Shown: positions 37,201 to 49,637 of the stretch, piece after piece
Layout: each line of letters starts with the position of its first letter
How positions within the stretch are numbered: position 1 is the stretch's first letter
Assembly: GCF_041146795.1 (NCBI RefSeq)
Contig: NC_135170.1
Coordinates: 27,088,033-27,152,032, forward strand
DNA from: Maylandia zebra
Lineage: Eukaryota; Chordata; Actinopteri; Cichliformes; Cichlidae
Direction: 5' to 3'
Length of the DNA: 64,000 bases
Translations under genes and position numbers: made by a program
The notes under the pieces: generated by a model
Databases searched by the model: none
What the model was told of the DNA's origin: nothing
The model's input: the letters and a program-made list of their open reading frames with translations, nothing else

Positions 37201-40200
37201 TGAGACACTGGATGTGGTGGACTCTGAACATGAATTATTATTATTTAAGGATTTGAGCCTGCTGCTGATGGATCCCATTGGGGATAACAAAGTGTCGCTT
37301 CCTGAGCTTGACGTTACAGTTGAGCTATTAGAACATGAAACCTGAGAAAGACAAGTGCACATGGTCTTATAAAAACGATGAATACAAAAAAATGACACGA
37401 AATAAAAACATCACAATGGATGAGCTATGAAAGTGATGACAGAGTTCTCAGACGTTTGAAATCAAACTGTTTAAAATTGTGTCTCGTGTGAGTGAGAAAT
37501 GGAGACAACCTACACTTCCTATTTGTCCATTGCTACTGGCTGTGCTGTTGGTGGAGTTTCCTCCACTGTTCCACTCAGTGACTGGACACTCTGAATACTG
37601 CTGAGAGCTCAGCTGGGACTGAGAACTCGACTGTATCGCTGTTAGCAATGAGCTCATGGTCTCTTCTGTAGAAGGAATTCCTAAAAACATATAAACATAA
37701 CATATGTATATGTTAAGTCTCAAAACACCCTCAAATCCTTTTCACTGTACTCAGATAGTATTAAGGCAAACATGCACTTACTTTCTACATGTGCAAATGC
37801 ACAAAACGGTCCTCTGGGACAGTATCCAGTCTGGCGCATGTCATTGCATTTGGTGGATCTGTAGATCTTGGGAGACAGAAAATCAGGATTATAAAGAAAT
37901 AAGATGAAAATGTGTCTCACTATAGAAAACTAACCACAGCGTCAGTCTCATCAACAAAACAATATTATGGTTCATACATTAGAGACCGAGGAGATGAGTG
38001 ATGTAGTCACAGTAATATGACTGTAATACATGAAATCTGTCTGTTCAGGTGACCCTGAACCAGCCAATGGTTATGCTACAGGCTTAGGCTCCTGGGGGGG
38101 CCTCTCATTCTATACCACTGATATTGTAGGCTTTTTACTTACAATAAACAAAATAAATATAAAGCATCTTGAGGTGGCCGTTGTTATAAACTACTGCTAG
38201 ATAAATAAAACTGAATTGAATCTATATCCACAGAAGTTGAATTACGCAGGATCTAATGCCATCATGTTGCCTGGAAACCACCTATCAATGGGTGACAATC
38301 CATTTTTAGCCTTTCCTTCAGCACCTTATGAAAGCTTCCTATTGTTTTAATTTCACAACAACAACTTCCATCACAAAAATTTAACTGTACATGCCTAGTA
38401 ACAAGGCTAAAATTACTCTGTTTTTCCATATAAACAACATCCACCGAGCACTTGTAATTTTTCTCAATGATACATGTATCTGTCTGGCAAGAAGATGAAC
38501 AGGACAAGAAATACAGTACCATGGACATGTACTAGTAATGAAAATGTGCAATAATCTTTATTATTATAATCTTAATTTTAAAATTAAGATTATAATAATA
38601 ATCTTATTTTTTAAAATAATCTTACTATTACAAATTTTTATTTTTTTTTTAAATGTAGCATTAACACAAAATGGTTATAATTATGTGAGTGAAAGAGTTT
38701 TTTGCTTATAAGCATCTCTATGAACATTTTGTTGACATTTCACACTACTTCTAGGCACAACTAATGCTCAAAAATACATCATATTATGCATTATGGCCAT
38801 TGTATTTTCACTCTAAGCTTGAAAAACTCGCATCGTGACTAAAACAAACTTAACTCACCTCTGGATGAAACTGCTGTTCGGTACGAGAATGGCAATACTG
38901 GCAACTGTCTCCACTTTCACACTTTGAGGGCTCGCCCCATTCATCACCGTGCTTCACATTAGGGCAAGGAGTTGACCTGCATTCAGAAGAGGCAGCTTTA
39001 ACATTTTAGAATTAGAAGCCTTCATATTTTAACTTATACAGAATGAAAACTCACCTGTACTTGAACTTTCGAGGATTTCTCCTCCGATCTCTACTGTTGT
39101 GGTAGTGGGGGCAAGCATAGCCCTGTCTGCATAGTCTGGGTGGCTTAGTACACTGATCTGTTTTATAATTGGCTAAAACAAAAGTGGTATCTGCAAAAAG
39201 AGGCATCGCAGTTTACTTTCTTATCCCTATTACAATGAAAAATAAATAAATAAACAAAACGAATAAATAAAGAACATTGATTTGATTAGCATTCAATACA
39301 ACAAACGGCATGCAAGTTGGAGTTTCTAACCTTGCCACCGGGGATCTTCTGTCAGAGTTTTTTCAATCATAGCTTGGCTGGCTAGCACACCAGGCTGCAA
39401 ATCAGGAATCCCTTCCCCAGATCCCAACTGTCCATTTTGGAGGGCCTCTTGTGCTTGGATTTCTCTGTGCATAAAGAGTTAAAAACATTTTTAACTCAGT
39501 GTACCTTAAAAAAAACAAAAAAACAAAAACAAAAACAAAGCAACAACAACAACAACACCAAAAAACACTTTTAAAGGAAACTGAAAAACACTCTGAAGGG
39601 GAAATCTCCAAGCCTACTCTCATAACCAGTCAAAAACAAGTTTCAATCTAATGATATTTGCTTACTTTGAAACTCAAAATACTACACAAATAAATATAAA
39701 GAGACACCATATCATGGATTAGATGTATATAGTACATCCAAAGGAAACTGCAAACCTACGGCCTGTGGGCTGGAATTGGACCACTAAAGGATCCAACAGG
39801 GCCCACTGTAATGGTTTTTGAGAGTAAAACTTTTAAGGGATTTTGGAGAAGTTACAGCAGAAACACTGACAATGATGTCATTAAAGTAGTAGTGTGAGCT
39901 GGTAATTTCATCTGAGTCTGAACCATTGTCACTTTCACAAAGACAGACAGCGTGAAAACCAAGACCCTGTGCCCACACCCTTCTTTCATCTTCAATAGTA
40001 GCATTTCTTTGTAATGTGAGTGTAGTCCATGCTGGAAAAACCAAGACATGATGTCTTCTTTTTCTTAATTTGGCTGTAACTTGTTTTATAAATGACTAGC
40101 TAATTGTTAATGTTGTCAGACTGTCTTGAGACATGAGAAATAAAGACAAATTTGGAGGCGTTTCTTTTTAACAGGTTGTCATTGATGTGTTTTACTTGTC

Positions 40201-43200
40201 CAGCTCACATGAAAGTCAGCAGAGCAGTACATGACCATTACTTATGAGTGTATGCACTGATTTAAACAGACTCCTTAAGCTCATTAAAACATATTTATAT
40301 ATTATAACTTGTTCAGAAAAAAAAAGTCTCTATAAACCATATCCACACATACAAAATAGCTACTCTGCACTGCAGGGGTTTAATGTAGCTCATTTGCTAA
40401 ATGCATTGTAAGCTCTGAGTGAAAAGTCTGGCAGGCATAAAAGAGGCCACTATTTGCTTTGCATGTCACCTGATATCATAGACTGGAGGTCGGAGATCAT
40501 GTGGCCCATGAGCAAAAGCACAGTGGAGGCCATTCTTCACACAATGCCCTCGAGCATCTGTCTCATGGATACAAGTGCCAGTCTTGTAATATCGTAGATG
40601 GTACTTGCGCTCTGTGTCACCAGTGGTCCGGTGTAAATAAGGACAGCTAAGAAAAACAAAGAAAACATTCACAACTTTCACCAGTTGATCCAAATAGGAT
40701 ATCTGAACAGAAACAATCTGACAAGGCAATGAAATAATATGCAACATAAAATGTCCAAAAACTAAACATATAGCACAAGTACAATTATTTTAAAATGCTT
40801 CATCCTTCTTCGATTATTAATGTTAATGCTATAACAATTCACTATAAATCCATAAGGACTATAAAGGAATTCTTATAGCTGTACATATTTTAAGATTCTG
40901 CTGTAAGTGCAGGACTCTGGAAATCTAGAGTTTTAAAATGGTAACTTTGCAGGCCAGTGATTGACACTTTTAACCTTGATGTAAATGTTGCAATCTGTGT
41001 ACCAACCACACAAGTTGCAACACACTCTTCCGAGCAAATGTTTTCAAACTTAAAAGCAGCTCTGCAGTTATCAGTGCTCAGTTCAAAAGCCTGCATCTCT
41101 GACCCGTATGATATGGGGTATAACGGGTGCATTAGTACCTATGGATTTGCAAGATTGCAAAGGCAGAATCAAAGCTAAAAAGATATACTGGCTTCAGAGC
41201 AACATATATTCTGATCCAAATCACAAACTTTTTCAGGGAAGGGATTGAATATTTCTGTAGGGCATACTAAACCCCAAACTTCATCTGTTACAGCAGCATG
41301 GTTTCTCATCCAAAGAGCCCAAGGTGCTGAACTGGCCTGCTGGTAATTCAGACCTTTCACCATCTCAAAACATTTGTTGCACCGTGAAATAAAAAAGTAC
41401 AACAAGGAAGACACAGGAATGTTGAACATAATCCTATATCAGACAATAATATCTCTTATATTTATTGATTTTTTATTTTAAAAAAGACCCTAACCTAATA
41501 ATATCAAAGAATGTTTAATTAATATGATTTTCCCCGTGGTTCCAAAATATGTGTATTTTTTTCTTTTTATGATTTCAGAGCATTTTTTTAATAGTTTACA
41601 CCATTTTATTTGGATGACATATCCCTTTGAAAGCACTTTTTCTTTTTGTGAAAAGCATTTACATGCATACGTCATTTTATTTACCCACTGTACTTTTCTT
41701 CCTGTTGTTTTAAAGTGCCCCTTGTAGTGGATATGTGTGTGATACTAGATGGGGATTTCTTTTTTTAAATAACCCCAGTTATTTACACTCTTCCTGTCTA
41801 AGTGCCACATTAAGTACCACCCTGGTTTTCTATTGGGCACACCCCATTTTCAGGGACAATGATTGGCTTTAAGCCACATGACCATACACCCAGCCATCTG
41901 TGCTGTTGCCTCTTTCATGGATATGTATGTTGGCCATATAGAAATGTTTTTACTTATTTAGTCTGCACACATTAAAATGTTGCCTGCAGCACGTTTTATA
42001 ATGATCCTGAAGGCCACAAGCTGAATCAGTTAAACTTGTTCTTTATATGCATGTTGCTTGAGCTTTAATTGCTTCAGACTTTGTTTTCCTCCATACATGT
42101 TGGAAATAGGTGAAGTTGCGCTAAAACGCTTTATTCTGTTACCACAATGCAGGGCTAACACACTACCAATGCCTCAAGATATGTAGAGCAAATAAGCCTC
42201 TTGAATAAACCAAATTTTCCTTTCTTGAGCAGTTGCTATAGCAACACATAAGGTCATACAAAAATAGCATCCATTAGTAGAGGAGGAATTGTAAGGATTG
42301 AATACTTTAATCATTTCATTTTTTTTAAATCATTTCTATCAGGCACTCGATTAAATGCGCCATCACAATTTCCTGTCACACCGAGAGGCTGCTGTCTGTA
42401 TATACTACTCGGCGCAAATTATTGCATTAGTATTAGGAATGTCACTGCAACCCTTTAGCAGCTCGATAATTAAACTTCCACCTCACCGAGAAGCGCAGCC
42501 CTTTAGCGAAACCATTTCCCCCCAGGGACAGCCCACAAAATACCCAACACACAAAACTACAGATGTTCCATAATCAGTAATCACATATTAAACTATAAAT
42601 GGGGCACTGTGGTAAATGGATATTTCGAAAATATGACGCCTGGAATATAAATAAATGGTTGTGTGTCAAATTACACAGCCTTTAGACAGAGGTAATAGCA
42701 GAAGCAGTAAATATAATGCTGGGGGGCAGAGTCAGCCTCTCAAAGGCTACATTCACACTGCAGGCGAAAGCGCATCAAATCCAACTTTTTTGACCCTATG
42801 CGACCCATGTCCGATCATGGTATGACAGTGTGAACGGCACAAATCCGATAATTTTCAAATCCGATCTGGGTCACTTTCGTATGTGGTACTGAATCCGATA
42901 CATATCTGATGTTTTAGAAAGCGACTGCTGTTTGAACGGTCATGTCGCATTAAATCCGTCTTTTACGTCACTGACACAAGACAGACGGCAATTATCAGCG
43001 CCGGTGAAGCGCCAGATAAGACATCGCGAACACTTCCTGGCCATCCAGTGAAACTGTTGGGAAGACAACGTTGAAGAAACGTGAATATTTTATTTGTACT
43101 GTATAATCTGCAGATTCTGACAGAAATCTGCAACTATCCTTTGAAGCACCGCTCCTCTCTAAAACAGCAATAAGGATCATTGTTAGGCCATATGTAAATA

Positions 43201-46200
43201 ACAAAATAACTTTACAACTTAAAGAAAAATTGGGAAACGTAAAGTCCGACACAAGTCTTTATATTAAGGGCCATCAGTCAAACAATATTGTTTGGTCTGG
43301 GTCTAAACAGAGCGCGTTGTGTGTGACGTCTTCTTTTGCGCATGCGGGCCGCTTTGAGGGTTCACACTAGAGCGTGTTTGCTGTCACACTTTATTTGTAG
43401 TGTGAACAAGCAGAGAAAAAAAAATCGGATTTGATCAAAAAATTGGAATTGAACATTAAGACCTGCAGTGTGAACGTAGCCAAATAGCCCACTTCAAGGA
43501 CAAGAGGGTTTGCTCTCATACTACACATAAAGGGCAAATCCTGTCAAAAAAAATGGTGATTTCAGACTTGTAGATTTTTATCAACATCAGTAAATGAAGA
43601 TGTGGCCAATATTTGATTTATCTGTTGTGTCCCATGATTTTGCAGTAGCTACATTTTCAGACAGTCATAAAGAGCTAAAAGTCTCTGAAATAGCTCCATT
43701 ATTTATTCATAAGAAAGAACTCACACTGTTCCAGTGAACATCAACAGTAGACCACAATTCCAGCATCAGTGTATCTCTAAATATTACATTAATTGCATAT
43801 TTTTTATATTATACGTAGTAAGTGTATGAGACACCAAAAGGCAAGGTGATACATCGCCAGTGCAATGCTACATCTGTAATGTGCTGACAACATCTGTGGC
43901 AAAATTTCTCCTTTACAAAAGGGATCTAAATGGTAGATGCAGCCAATTTATGAGTTAATAATGGCGCAGTAAAGATATGCAGGAATGTTTATGTCTGACC
44001 TGCACCTATCTGCACAATGCATGCAACACTGGTGTGAAGTCATGCAATGCCTTCATACAAAATTGTTAAAAAGATTGTTAAAAAAAACAAACAACAACAA
44101 CAAAACATACATACATACATACATACATAATGGAAATGTCCCCCCCCCTATTATCACTATCAAACTTGAACTGTACAATTATGGCCAAAATGCTTATCAC
44201 AGTTGCTTGGTTCTATACTGGGATTGTGAATATTTAACAAAATGATTGATTCATTTTTGTGATTTAAAAAAAAAAACTAACAAAAAAGATATAAAGCTGT
44301 TTTTATATTCATATTGCATGACAAAACTATGTAAAAAAATTTGTATTCAAATAAAACTGGTCCTCATTCAGTGAAGCTTTTAGAAGAAAAATATTGGGGG
44401 AAAAAAGCCCCAAAATAAGTACAGCTTTTACTCTTACATTGTGCTCCATTGCTATTCATTTAAAAATTCTGAGGTGTTGTGATATACACCAGACCGAAGT
44501 GCACCTTTTGAAGCACAATATAAAGCCTTTCATGCAATTCATTGTACCTGCATGATGAACCTGAAGTCCATTTTCATGGAGGCACATCGTTGGCCAAAAA
44601 GAATGTGATTGCTTTGTAAAGCGGATGGAACACTGAGTAGTTGTGCTGTTTTGTGGCGCAACACATCTAGAAAAAATGCTGCAGGCTTGTTGCATTTATT
44701 AACATCACCTGCCCTAAATCCAAAGCATTTCTAAACAACAAATGATGATGATCCAACTTCTAGGAATGAGCTCTTCACTTTCTGCTGCGCTGACAGACTT
44801 TTTAACGGTTTGTTATCTACAGTATGTCATCACTGCGGTCCAGTGCATTTAGGAGCCCTGAGGCTGTGTAGTGTGCTGCAGGTAACAGCTATGATTGGCA
44901 CAGGCAGGCATGTCGTCAGGGAGTGTCTGATTTGCTCTTGCTTTATGTTCTATTGGCGAAGGACGGATTTACAATATCAATTAATCATCATCATTTTATT
45001 GTGGAAAATCAAAATCACGATTGAGATTAATATTCGATTAAATGTGCAGCCGTATATCAGAAACACAAAACACTGAGTCATTTTTTGATGGACATTTCTA
45101 AGCAATACTGATGTTAAAATTAAACACAAAATATGTTACCTAATGCTGGCATCATTTTTTTCTTATTTGCTTTTTTACTTGCTATTAATTTCATTTTATG
45201 TGCGAGACAAAGACATGTTCATTATACATAAACAACTAAAATTCTTTAAAACCTTTCAGGAAAGCTATTTTGGTCATACAGCCTGAAAAATGTAAAACAT
45301 GACATGAAAAGAGTAAACTGAGATCAAACAAACATGCTTCAAACGTCAACAGCTGCCAGGACGCAGTGACACACTCATGTAGCTGCCCTGACTGAAGTTG
45401 CGGGACTTACTCATCGCCATCTGGGCAGATGCCTGTGGTCTCGTCGTACTTGGTGCAGTAAACGTCGGGGCTGTAGTTGAAAGTCCCGTCCCTTCTTCGT
45501 ATGGGTCGCCTTCGTCGCTGGTTGAGAAAATGCCAGTGAAAGCACGTAAAGGGTCTGTGCTGCGTACACTTGTGCTGGAGGAACAACGGGCACTGCTCTG
45601 TCCTGAACTCCTTCAAGTATCTGAAACAAGCAGGGCAAACACGAAGCGGGATTTAAACGGCTATCCGCTAGCAAGTAAGAGCTTAGCCAAGGGAAAAGTT
45701 TAGCAGGGAGTCGTGTTGTAGCCTACTATACATTTTGGGTCAGTAGAGTTAGCTTGCTATGCTGAGTGAAGACTACGTATGTTTTTCGTCGTAAAGCTCG
45801 TACAGAGCACCTGAGCGTACGTCTATAAATGTGCGTAGCAAGAGGGAACTCAAAATAAGGCCGAGCTATTTACAAGCGGACTGGTTAGCGAGTTCCTGGC
45901 TAATCATTTAGCGAACCAAGTTGACGGTGTAATATTAACCAGACCCATCAAAACCCTTTCATCAACAGCACGAAACACTTCAAAACGATCCCGCTAACGG
46001 TTGGCTAACCAGTTTGGTGATTTAAGATCCTAGAGTTTCCTGTATTGACGCAGATGTCTTTAGCGTACAGTCGCTGTCTGCTATGTAACGTTAGGTAGTC
46101 ACAAAGCCAGGAAAAGCACCATGTTTTTAACGCACGCACAGGAGTTGAGGAATGCTGGAAATGCACGCGAGCAAAGGTGCGCGTTCAAAAGAGCATTTTC

Positions 46201-46309
46201 AGCAGCGAACGATTTTGTTGTTTCTTTGCAGCAGCTTTACTCACGTATAGTGGGTAGGTTTCTCGGTTTGAGGAGACGCATTGGCCGCCGTTTTCGAAAC
46301 CGACGGCAT
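34237..46309 (-). CDS. unkl: Unkempt-family zinc finger protein (UNKL), CCCH plus RING
   Basis: Sixteen exons, listed 5' to 3': 46309-46245, 45620-45411, 40646-40470, 39464-39331, 39190-39055, 38976-38859, 37866-37782, 37680-37514, 37341-37150, 36169-36119, 36018-35841, 35743-35654, 35553-35317, 35097-34910, 34828-34571, 34392-34237. Junction phases agree and give 813 residues (UNK is about 810). The start MPSVSKTAANASPQTEKPTH leads into HYT-YLKEFRTEQCPLF, the family hallmark. Residues 20-310 hold six CCCH fingers (for example CPLFLQHKCTQHRPFTCFHWH, CNDMRQTGYCPRGPFCAFAH). A Ser-rich linker follows, then a coiled coil (about 645-745) and a C-terminal RING (CIVCQKHDRC ... CENC ... CPYC, from residue 772). 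Unkempt proteins bind UAG-containing mRNA through the CCCH clusters and repress translation. I call UNKL rather than UNK from the 16p13.3-like neighbours and the CPYCRTKILKW end. Confidence 0.9.
38032..38225. repeat. Teleost interspersed repeat with GAATTGAAT tail
   Basis: The sequence runs from GACCCTGAACC through the stretch TTGAGGTGGCCGTTGTTATA to a tail AATAAAACTGAATTGAAT. I recognise this as the 3' part of a common teleost SINE/LINE-derived repeat ending in a TATAAATAAAATTGAATTGAA-like tail. It lies in UNKL intron 6. A related tail recurs at 58108-58168. Confidence 0.6.
38558..38601. repeat. Perfect 44-bp AT-rich palindrome
   Basis: The left arm 38558-38579 is exactly complementary to the right arm 38580-38601 with no spacer. 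All but four bases are A or T. It lies in UNKL intron 6, about 260 bp from exon 6, and could extrude as a hairpin or be a fold-back artefact. Confidence 0.85.
39757..40100. repeat. Possible hAT-derived relic in UNKL intron 3
   Basis: The segment begins CTACGGCCTGTGGGCTGGAA and continues ACTAAAGGATCCAACAGGGCCC, which resembles the GGCCCGCGGGCC...GGATCCAATCTGGCCC termini of hAT-Charlie-like fish elements. The right end and a target duplication could not be located, so this is tentative. Confidence 0.35.
42745..43481. mobile_element. Non-autonomous inverted-repeat DNA transposon (737 bp)
   Basis: The ends are 20-bp inverted repeats GGCTACATTCACACTGCAGG (42745-42764) and its complement with one mismatch (43462-43481). 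Possible AAA duplications flank it (42742-42744, 43482-43484). Several AATCCGAT-like subterminal repeats occur, for example around 42843 and 42858, and inverted near 43423. No coding capacity was seen. The 3-bp duplication would suit a PIF/Harbinger relative, but the superfamily is not settled. Confidence 0.8.
44995..45053. repeat. hAT-family terminal fragment
   Basis: The string AATCACGATTGAGATTAATA, then TTCGATTAAATGTGCAGCCG, closely parallels the right end of the hAT unit at 57841-57876 (AATCGTGATT...AATTCGATTAATTGAGCAGC). No left end was found, so this is a solo end or decayed copy. Confidence 0.6.
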
Positions 46310-46329
46310 TTTCAGTCAAAACAATGAAT

Positions 46330-46341
46330 TGCGCATGCGCT
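46330..46341. promoter_or_regulatory. NRF1-type site in the UNKL promoter
   Basis: TGCGCATGCGCT is a full match to the NRF1 consensus (YGCGCAYGCGCR-like, last base differing) about 21 nt 5' of the UNKL start codon. The surrounding 46100-46430 is CpG-richer than the rest of the window and has no TATA box, as in housekeeping-type promoters. Confidence 0.6.
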
Positions 46342-47671
46342 CGGATCTGTTGCTCCCGTGAATGCATGTTCGCCTGCACGCCAGCGCACTGCAAACACCA
46401 AACGCGACCGCACGGGGGGAGTATGGGGGCACTGTAATCACGGAACGATGACTCACTTCACACACTGTTTATATCTTATTCACATGCCTTTGTTACGCCT
46501 CATACCAATATACCTGTATTTGTTTGTATTGTACTTAGATTTTCATTCGTTTAGAGATTTCATGATATTTCAGTCATTCTTTTTGTAGTTTTTACCTATG
46601 GATATGGCGTTCTTTCTTTTTCTTTTGTATTTATTTTTAATAGTCTGAATAGCTGTTTTGCTATAGGTTGTGTTTAATATTTGGCTTAAACACAAAAGTA
46701 AAAAAAAAAAGCTTTTGTGTTAAATAATTTCTCTGCCTTTATTTACCTTTTTCTGTCTGTTTGTTTTTAAATAGTTGCAATCATTAAGCTTGTCGTGTTA
46801 AAACCTGTAAAACCCTCAGTGTTACTTGAAAAAAGTGACTTTGTTTAGTCAAATGCACCTTACTGCTTGTGAGTAGTATAAATAAATGGTCTCTCATCCA
46901 ATTAAACCTTTTAAAGGATTATCAAGCCATCACTGAGCAACAAGTGGAGTTTAAAGCTCCAGTCAGAGAGGGCCAGAAAACCAAGCTTCATCTTAGAATC
47001 AGTTGTTTTTCATGTTATGTGCTGAGTGTTCATTAAATCTAACCGATTTCAGGCCAACTTTCTGTTATGTCACAGGATTTAAAAAAATATGCTTGAATGA
47101 TGAATTATCTGGAATGACAGATAAAAATCAATGTGATGTAGTTTGTAGTAAGTAAGCTTTGATGTAGTAAGTTATGTTATGAGATGGTGATATATCAGAT
47201 TGTTTTTTCTGTTTCTTTATTGTTGAAAAATCTAAAGGAGTAGTTGTTTTGCTTTTTGCATCTTTCTCAGCTTACCAGAATTCCACATTAAATTGACATC
47301 AGGTAGTTTCAGGGGTCTTTACTCCTGTATCTGGGAATATAATCTGCACTGTTCAAGTTCTTTTTTTCCTGGGATTTTAATGTACAAATGCAATTATACA
47401 GCTCATCCATTATTCAGCTGCTCAGGTGCACCGAGTGCACTGCCTTATATTTATGCATAAGCTCCAGAGCATCCCGTTGTAATTACATTGACATGCCCTA
47501 CCTATGCTAAGCTTACAGTTAGACAATGTTGGGAATGTTTGTTATGTAAAAATAACATTTAAGGAGCGGAATCATATTTTTCAAGCATTATTTTTGGTAT
47601 GCTTTAAGCAGCTCATGTTCATAGCAGAGGATAGATTCTTTTTAGATTTCAGCAATACGAATCCTTCAACA
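46342..47671. other. Gene-free region upstream of UNKL
   Basis: The first 100 bp belong to the CpG-rich UNKL promoter side. The rest is AT-rich without recognisable exons or repeats until the Tc1-like end at 47674. Confidence 0.5.
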
Positions 47672-48379
47672 TACAGTAATGTGCAAAAGTCTTGAGCCAC
47701 CCAACCTTTCTTTTATATTTTATTAGGAAAATGAGAAATAGGTGCACAGTAGGGCTGCTCGATTATGGCAAAAATGATAATCACGATTATTTTCACTGAA
47801 ATTGAGATCTCGATTATTTGACGATATTTATTTAACCCTTTAAGACCTACCATAGAACCAAGTCCGCCAGAGCTTATATTATTTTTTTACATGTTGTAGT
47901 GCCATTTGTGGGAGCATTTCAAGTTGCTATACAACTGTTATAGCCCATATTTTAATAATATGTATGCATTATGTCCATAGTAACTACATAAATTGCAAAA
48001 AAGTTGCAATAAACTACAAAAAAATTGAAAATCGGTTTTGTTTTTTTACATATATTTCTACTTGGAGAAATTTAAGAGGTTTATCCCTCAAAACTTAAAT
48101 ACAAAAAAGTTGCAAAAAATAGTTTACAACAACAGGAAATTTATTTTGAGTGTCTTCATAGTTTTATTTTGGAGATACACCAATTTTTATATACACTGCA
48201 GGAAAAACGAAAAAACAATCCTATGATGCAAATTTGCAAAGAAAACAGCATGTGCATCAAAATAAACGATTTCCAGCAGTGCAATTCGAGTTCTAAGCAT
48301 CCCAGAAACTATTCAGAAAAGTGAAACATGACCAGTATAGGCTTTTAAGGCCTACAAGTAAAAAACTACATTTCCGCGA

Positions 48380-48480
48380 AAATGACGTCACTTCCGGTTT
48401 CGGGGAGGAAATGGCCGACATGTGATAGTTCGTGCTGACGTCTGATTCACTGTGGGAAGTGTTACGAACAGCTGATCGGA
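48380..48480 (+). promoter_or_regulatory. CRE/ETS-type promoter-like patch inside the island
   Basis: TGACGTCA (palindromic CRE) at about 48384 is followed directly by CTTCCGG (ETS) and GGAAATGGCCGAC (YY1/ETS-like). Together they look like a compact CpG promoter, but no good gene follows. A 93-codon ORF starts downstream at 48432 with no recognisable domain. It is probably the promoter of a decayed transposon. Confidence 0.35.
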
Positions 48481-48869
48481 TCGGCAAAGCGTGTTTCTGG
48501 AATATTATGTTTTTGTTCCTGAATGCGCTTTCTATGCAGTTTTTGCAAAGCTTTATGTGGAAGGAAACCGTGACAGAGGACAAGCTGATGGCATCAGATG
48601 TAAGTACAACTCCTCCGGTTTCATATGCAAAAAAAATTATTGCGCTAGCTTACACGGTTCAGGTTCTACAGGGATTTAAAAATAGTTACACAAAACGGAG
48701 CGTGCTGCTCTGACCGGCTTCAATGACTTTAAAAAATAATATAAAATAGTGTGCAACACCACTGAAGTTTTTTTTTTTTTTAACCTCTCTTTTCAACCAA
48801 CAGCAGTCACTCTCTCCTCTCCAAATAACTTCTGCTTAGCTTTCCGAGCTTCCCTCGGGTCCTCTTAAT

Positions 48870-48960
48870 CAGCGGTCTCCAACCTTTTTTGCGCCACGGA
48901 CCGGTTTATGCCCGACAATATTTTCACGGACTGGCCTTTAAGGTGTCGCGGATAAATGAG
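48870..48960. repeat. Second hAT-type terminal fragment
   Basis: CAGCGGTCTCCAACC... GCGCCACGGACCGGTTT is a typical hAT terminal sequence in vertebrate genomes. Only about 90 bp are present and no partner end was found before the CCCAGT element starts at 49010. Confidence 0.55.
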
Positions 48961-49449
48961 GGAGGGGCTAATAATCGGCTCAGTCATTTTTAATGATCGT
49001 TGAAAGCCCCCCAGTAAACACCAGTATGTGGGCCCCACATGGGCTATGGGGGTTCCAAGTGGGGATGGGCTTACAATGGGCATCCAATCTGGGACCCACC
49101 TGGGTTAGCCAGGTAGGACCCACCTGAGCCAGCCCAGATGGGCTATGTTCTATGGGCACCATATGGGTAACATATGGGAAGTTGCATGAACAGGCAACTG
49201 AGTTTAATGACCTTAGTTAAGTATAATTATTAGTCATGTGTAAGTATAAACATGAATTAAGATGAAATAACTGATAATAAATTATGCCACAGGCAGCATA
49301 TGTATATTTAATTAATAACAAAATATACATATAAAATATATTAATATAAGTGAAACACAAAGAACAGATATGACTTAAAATTGTAAGACGCTTAATAAAA
49401 TAAAATAAATGGTTTTACATTTGAGTGGGAAAAAAATTTCACTCCATGT

Positions 49450-49637
49450 AGGAGGGTTAGGGTTAACCCTTTTTGAAATCTCGCGTTATTTCATGAAATA
49501 TCACGAGGTTTTCTTGAACCCGGCCCCCCCCCATTCTGGAACATTCTTCATTTCGCGCCCTTGGACAAAGCTGACAGTTAAGCTGACAATTTTTGGATTA
49601 AGTGCATCTTTGAGCTACGAACTTATCTGCAGTAAGG
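49450..49637 (+). promoter_or_regulatory. Possible promoter and first exon of the two-gene element
   Basis: A CpG-containing patch (CTCGCG, CACGAGG, CCCGGCCCCCCCCC, TTTCGCGCCC) is followed by a donor-like GGTAAGAAC at about 49637. A 5'-untranslated exon ending there could splice to the acceptor at 52024 in front of the transposase. This is inferred from composition and one splice motif. Confidence 0.3.

Larger units (their letters stand above)
40647..45410 (-). other. UNKL intron 2 (4.76 kb) with transposon inserts
   Basis: This is the longest UNKL intron, flanked by donor GTAAGT (before 45410) and acceptor TTTTTCTTAG (at 40647). It contains a 737-bp inverted-repeat element (42745-43481), a hAT terminal fragment near 45.0 kb and an ACAT microsatellite (about 44104-44129). 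No internal exon was recognised. Confidence 0.75.

Noticed and set aside
34237-46309. Calling the gene UNK instead of UNKL
   Set aside because: Neighbours IGFALS and DNAAF8 are 16p13.3 genes like UNKL, and the RING end differs from UNK as recalled; still the main alternative.
48432-48713. 93-codon ORF after the CRE/ETS patch
   Set aside because: No domain, contains a GTAAGT donor-like site after 31 nt of ATG-proximal sequence, and lies in repeat DNA.
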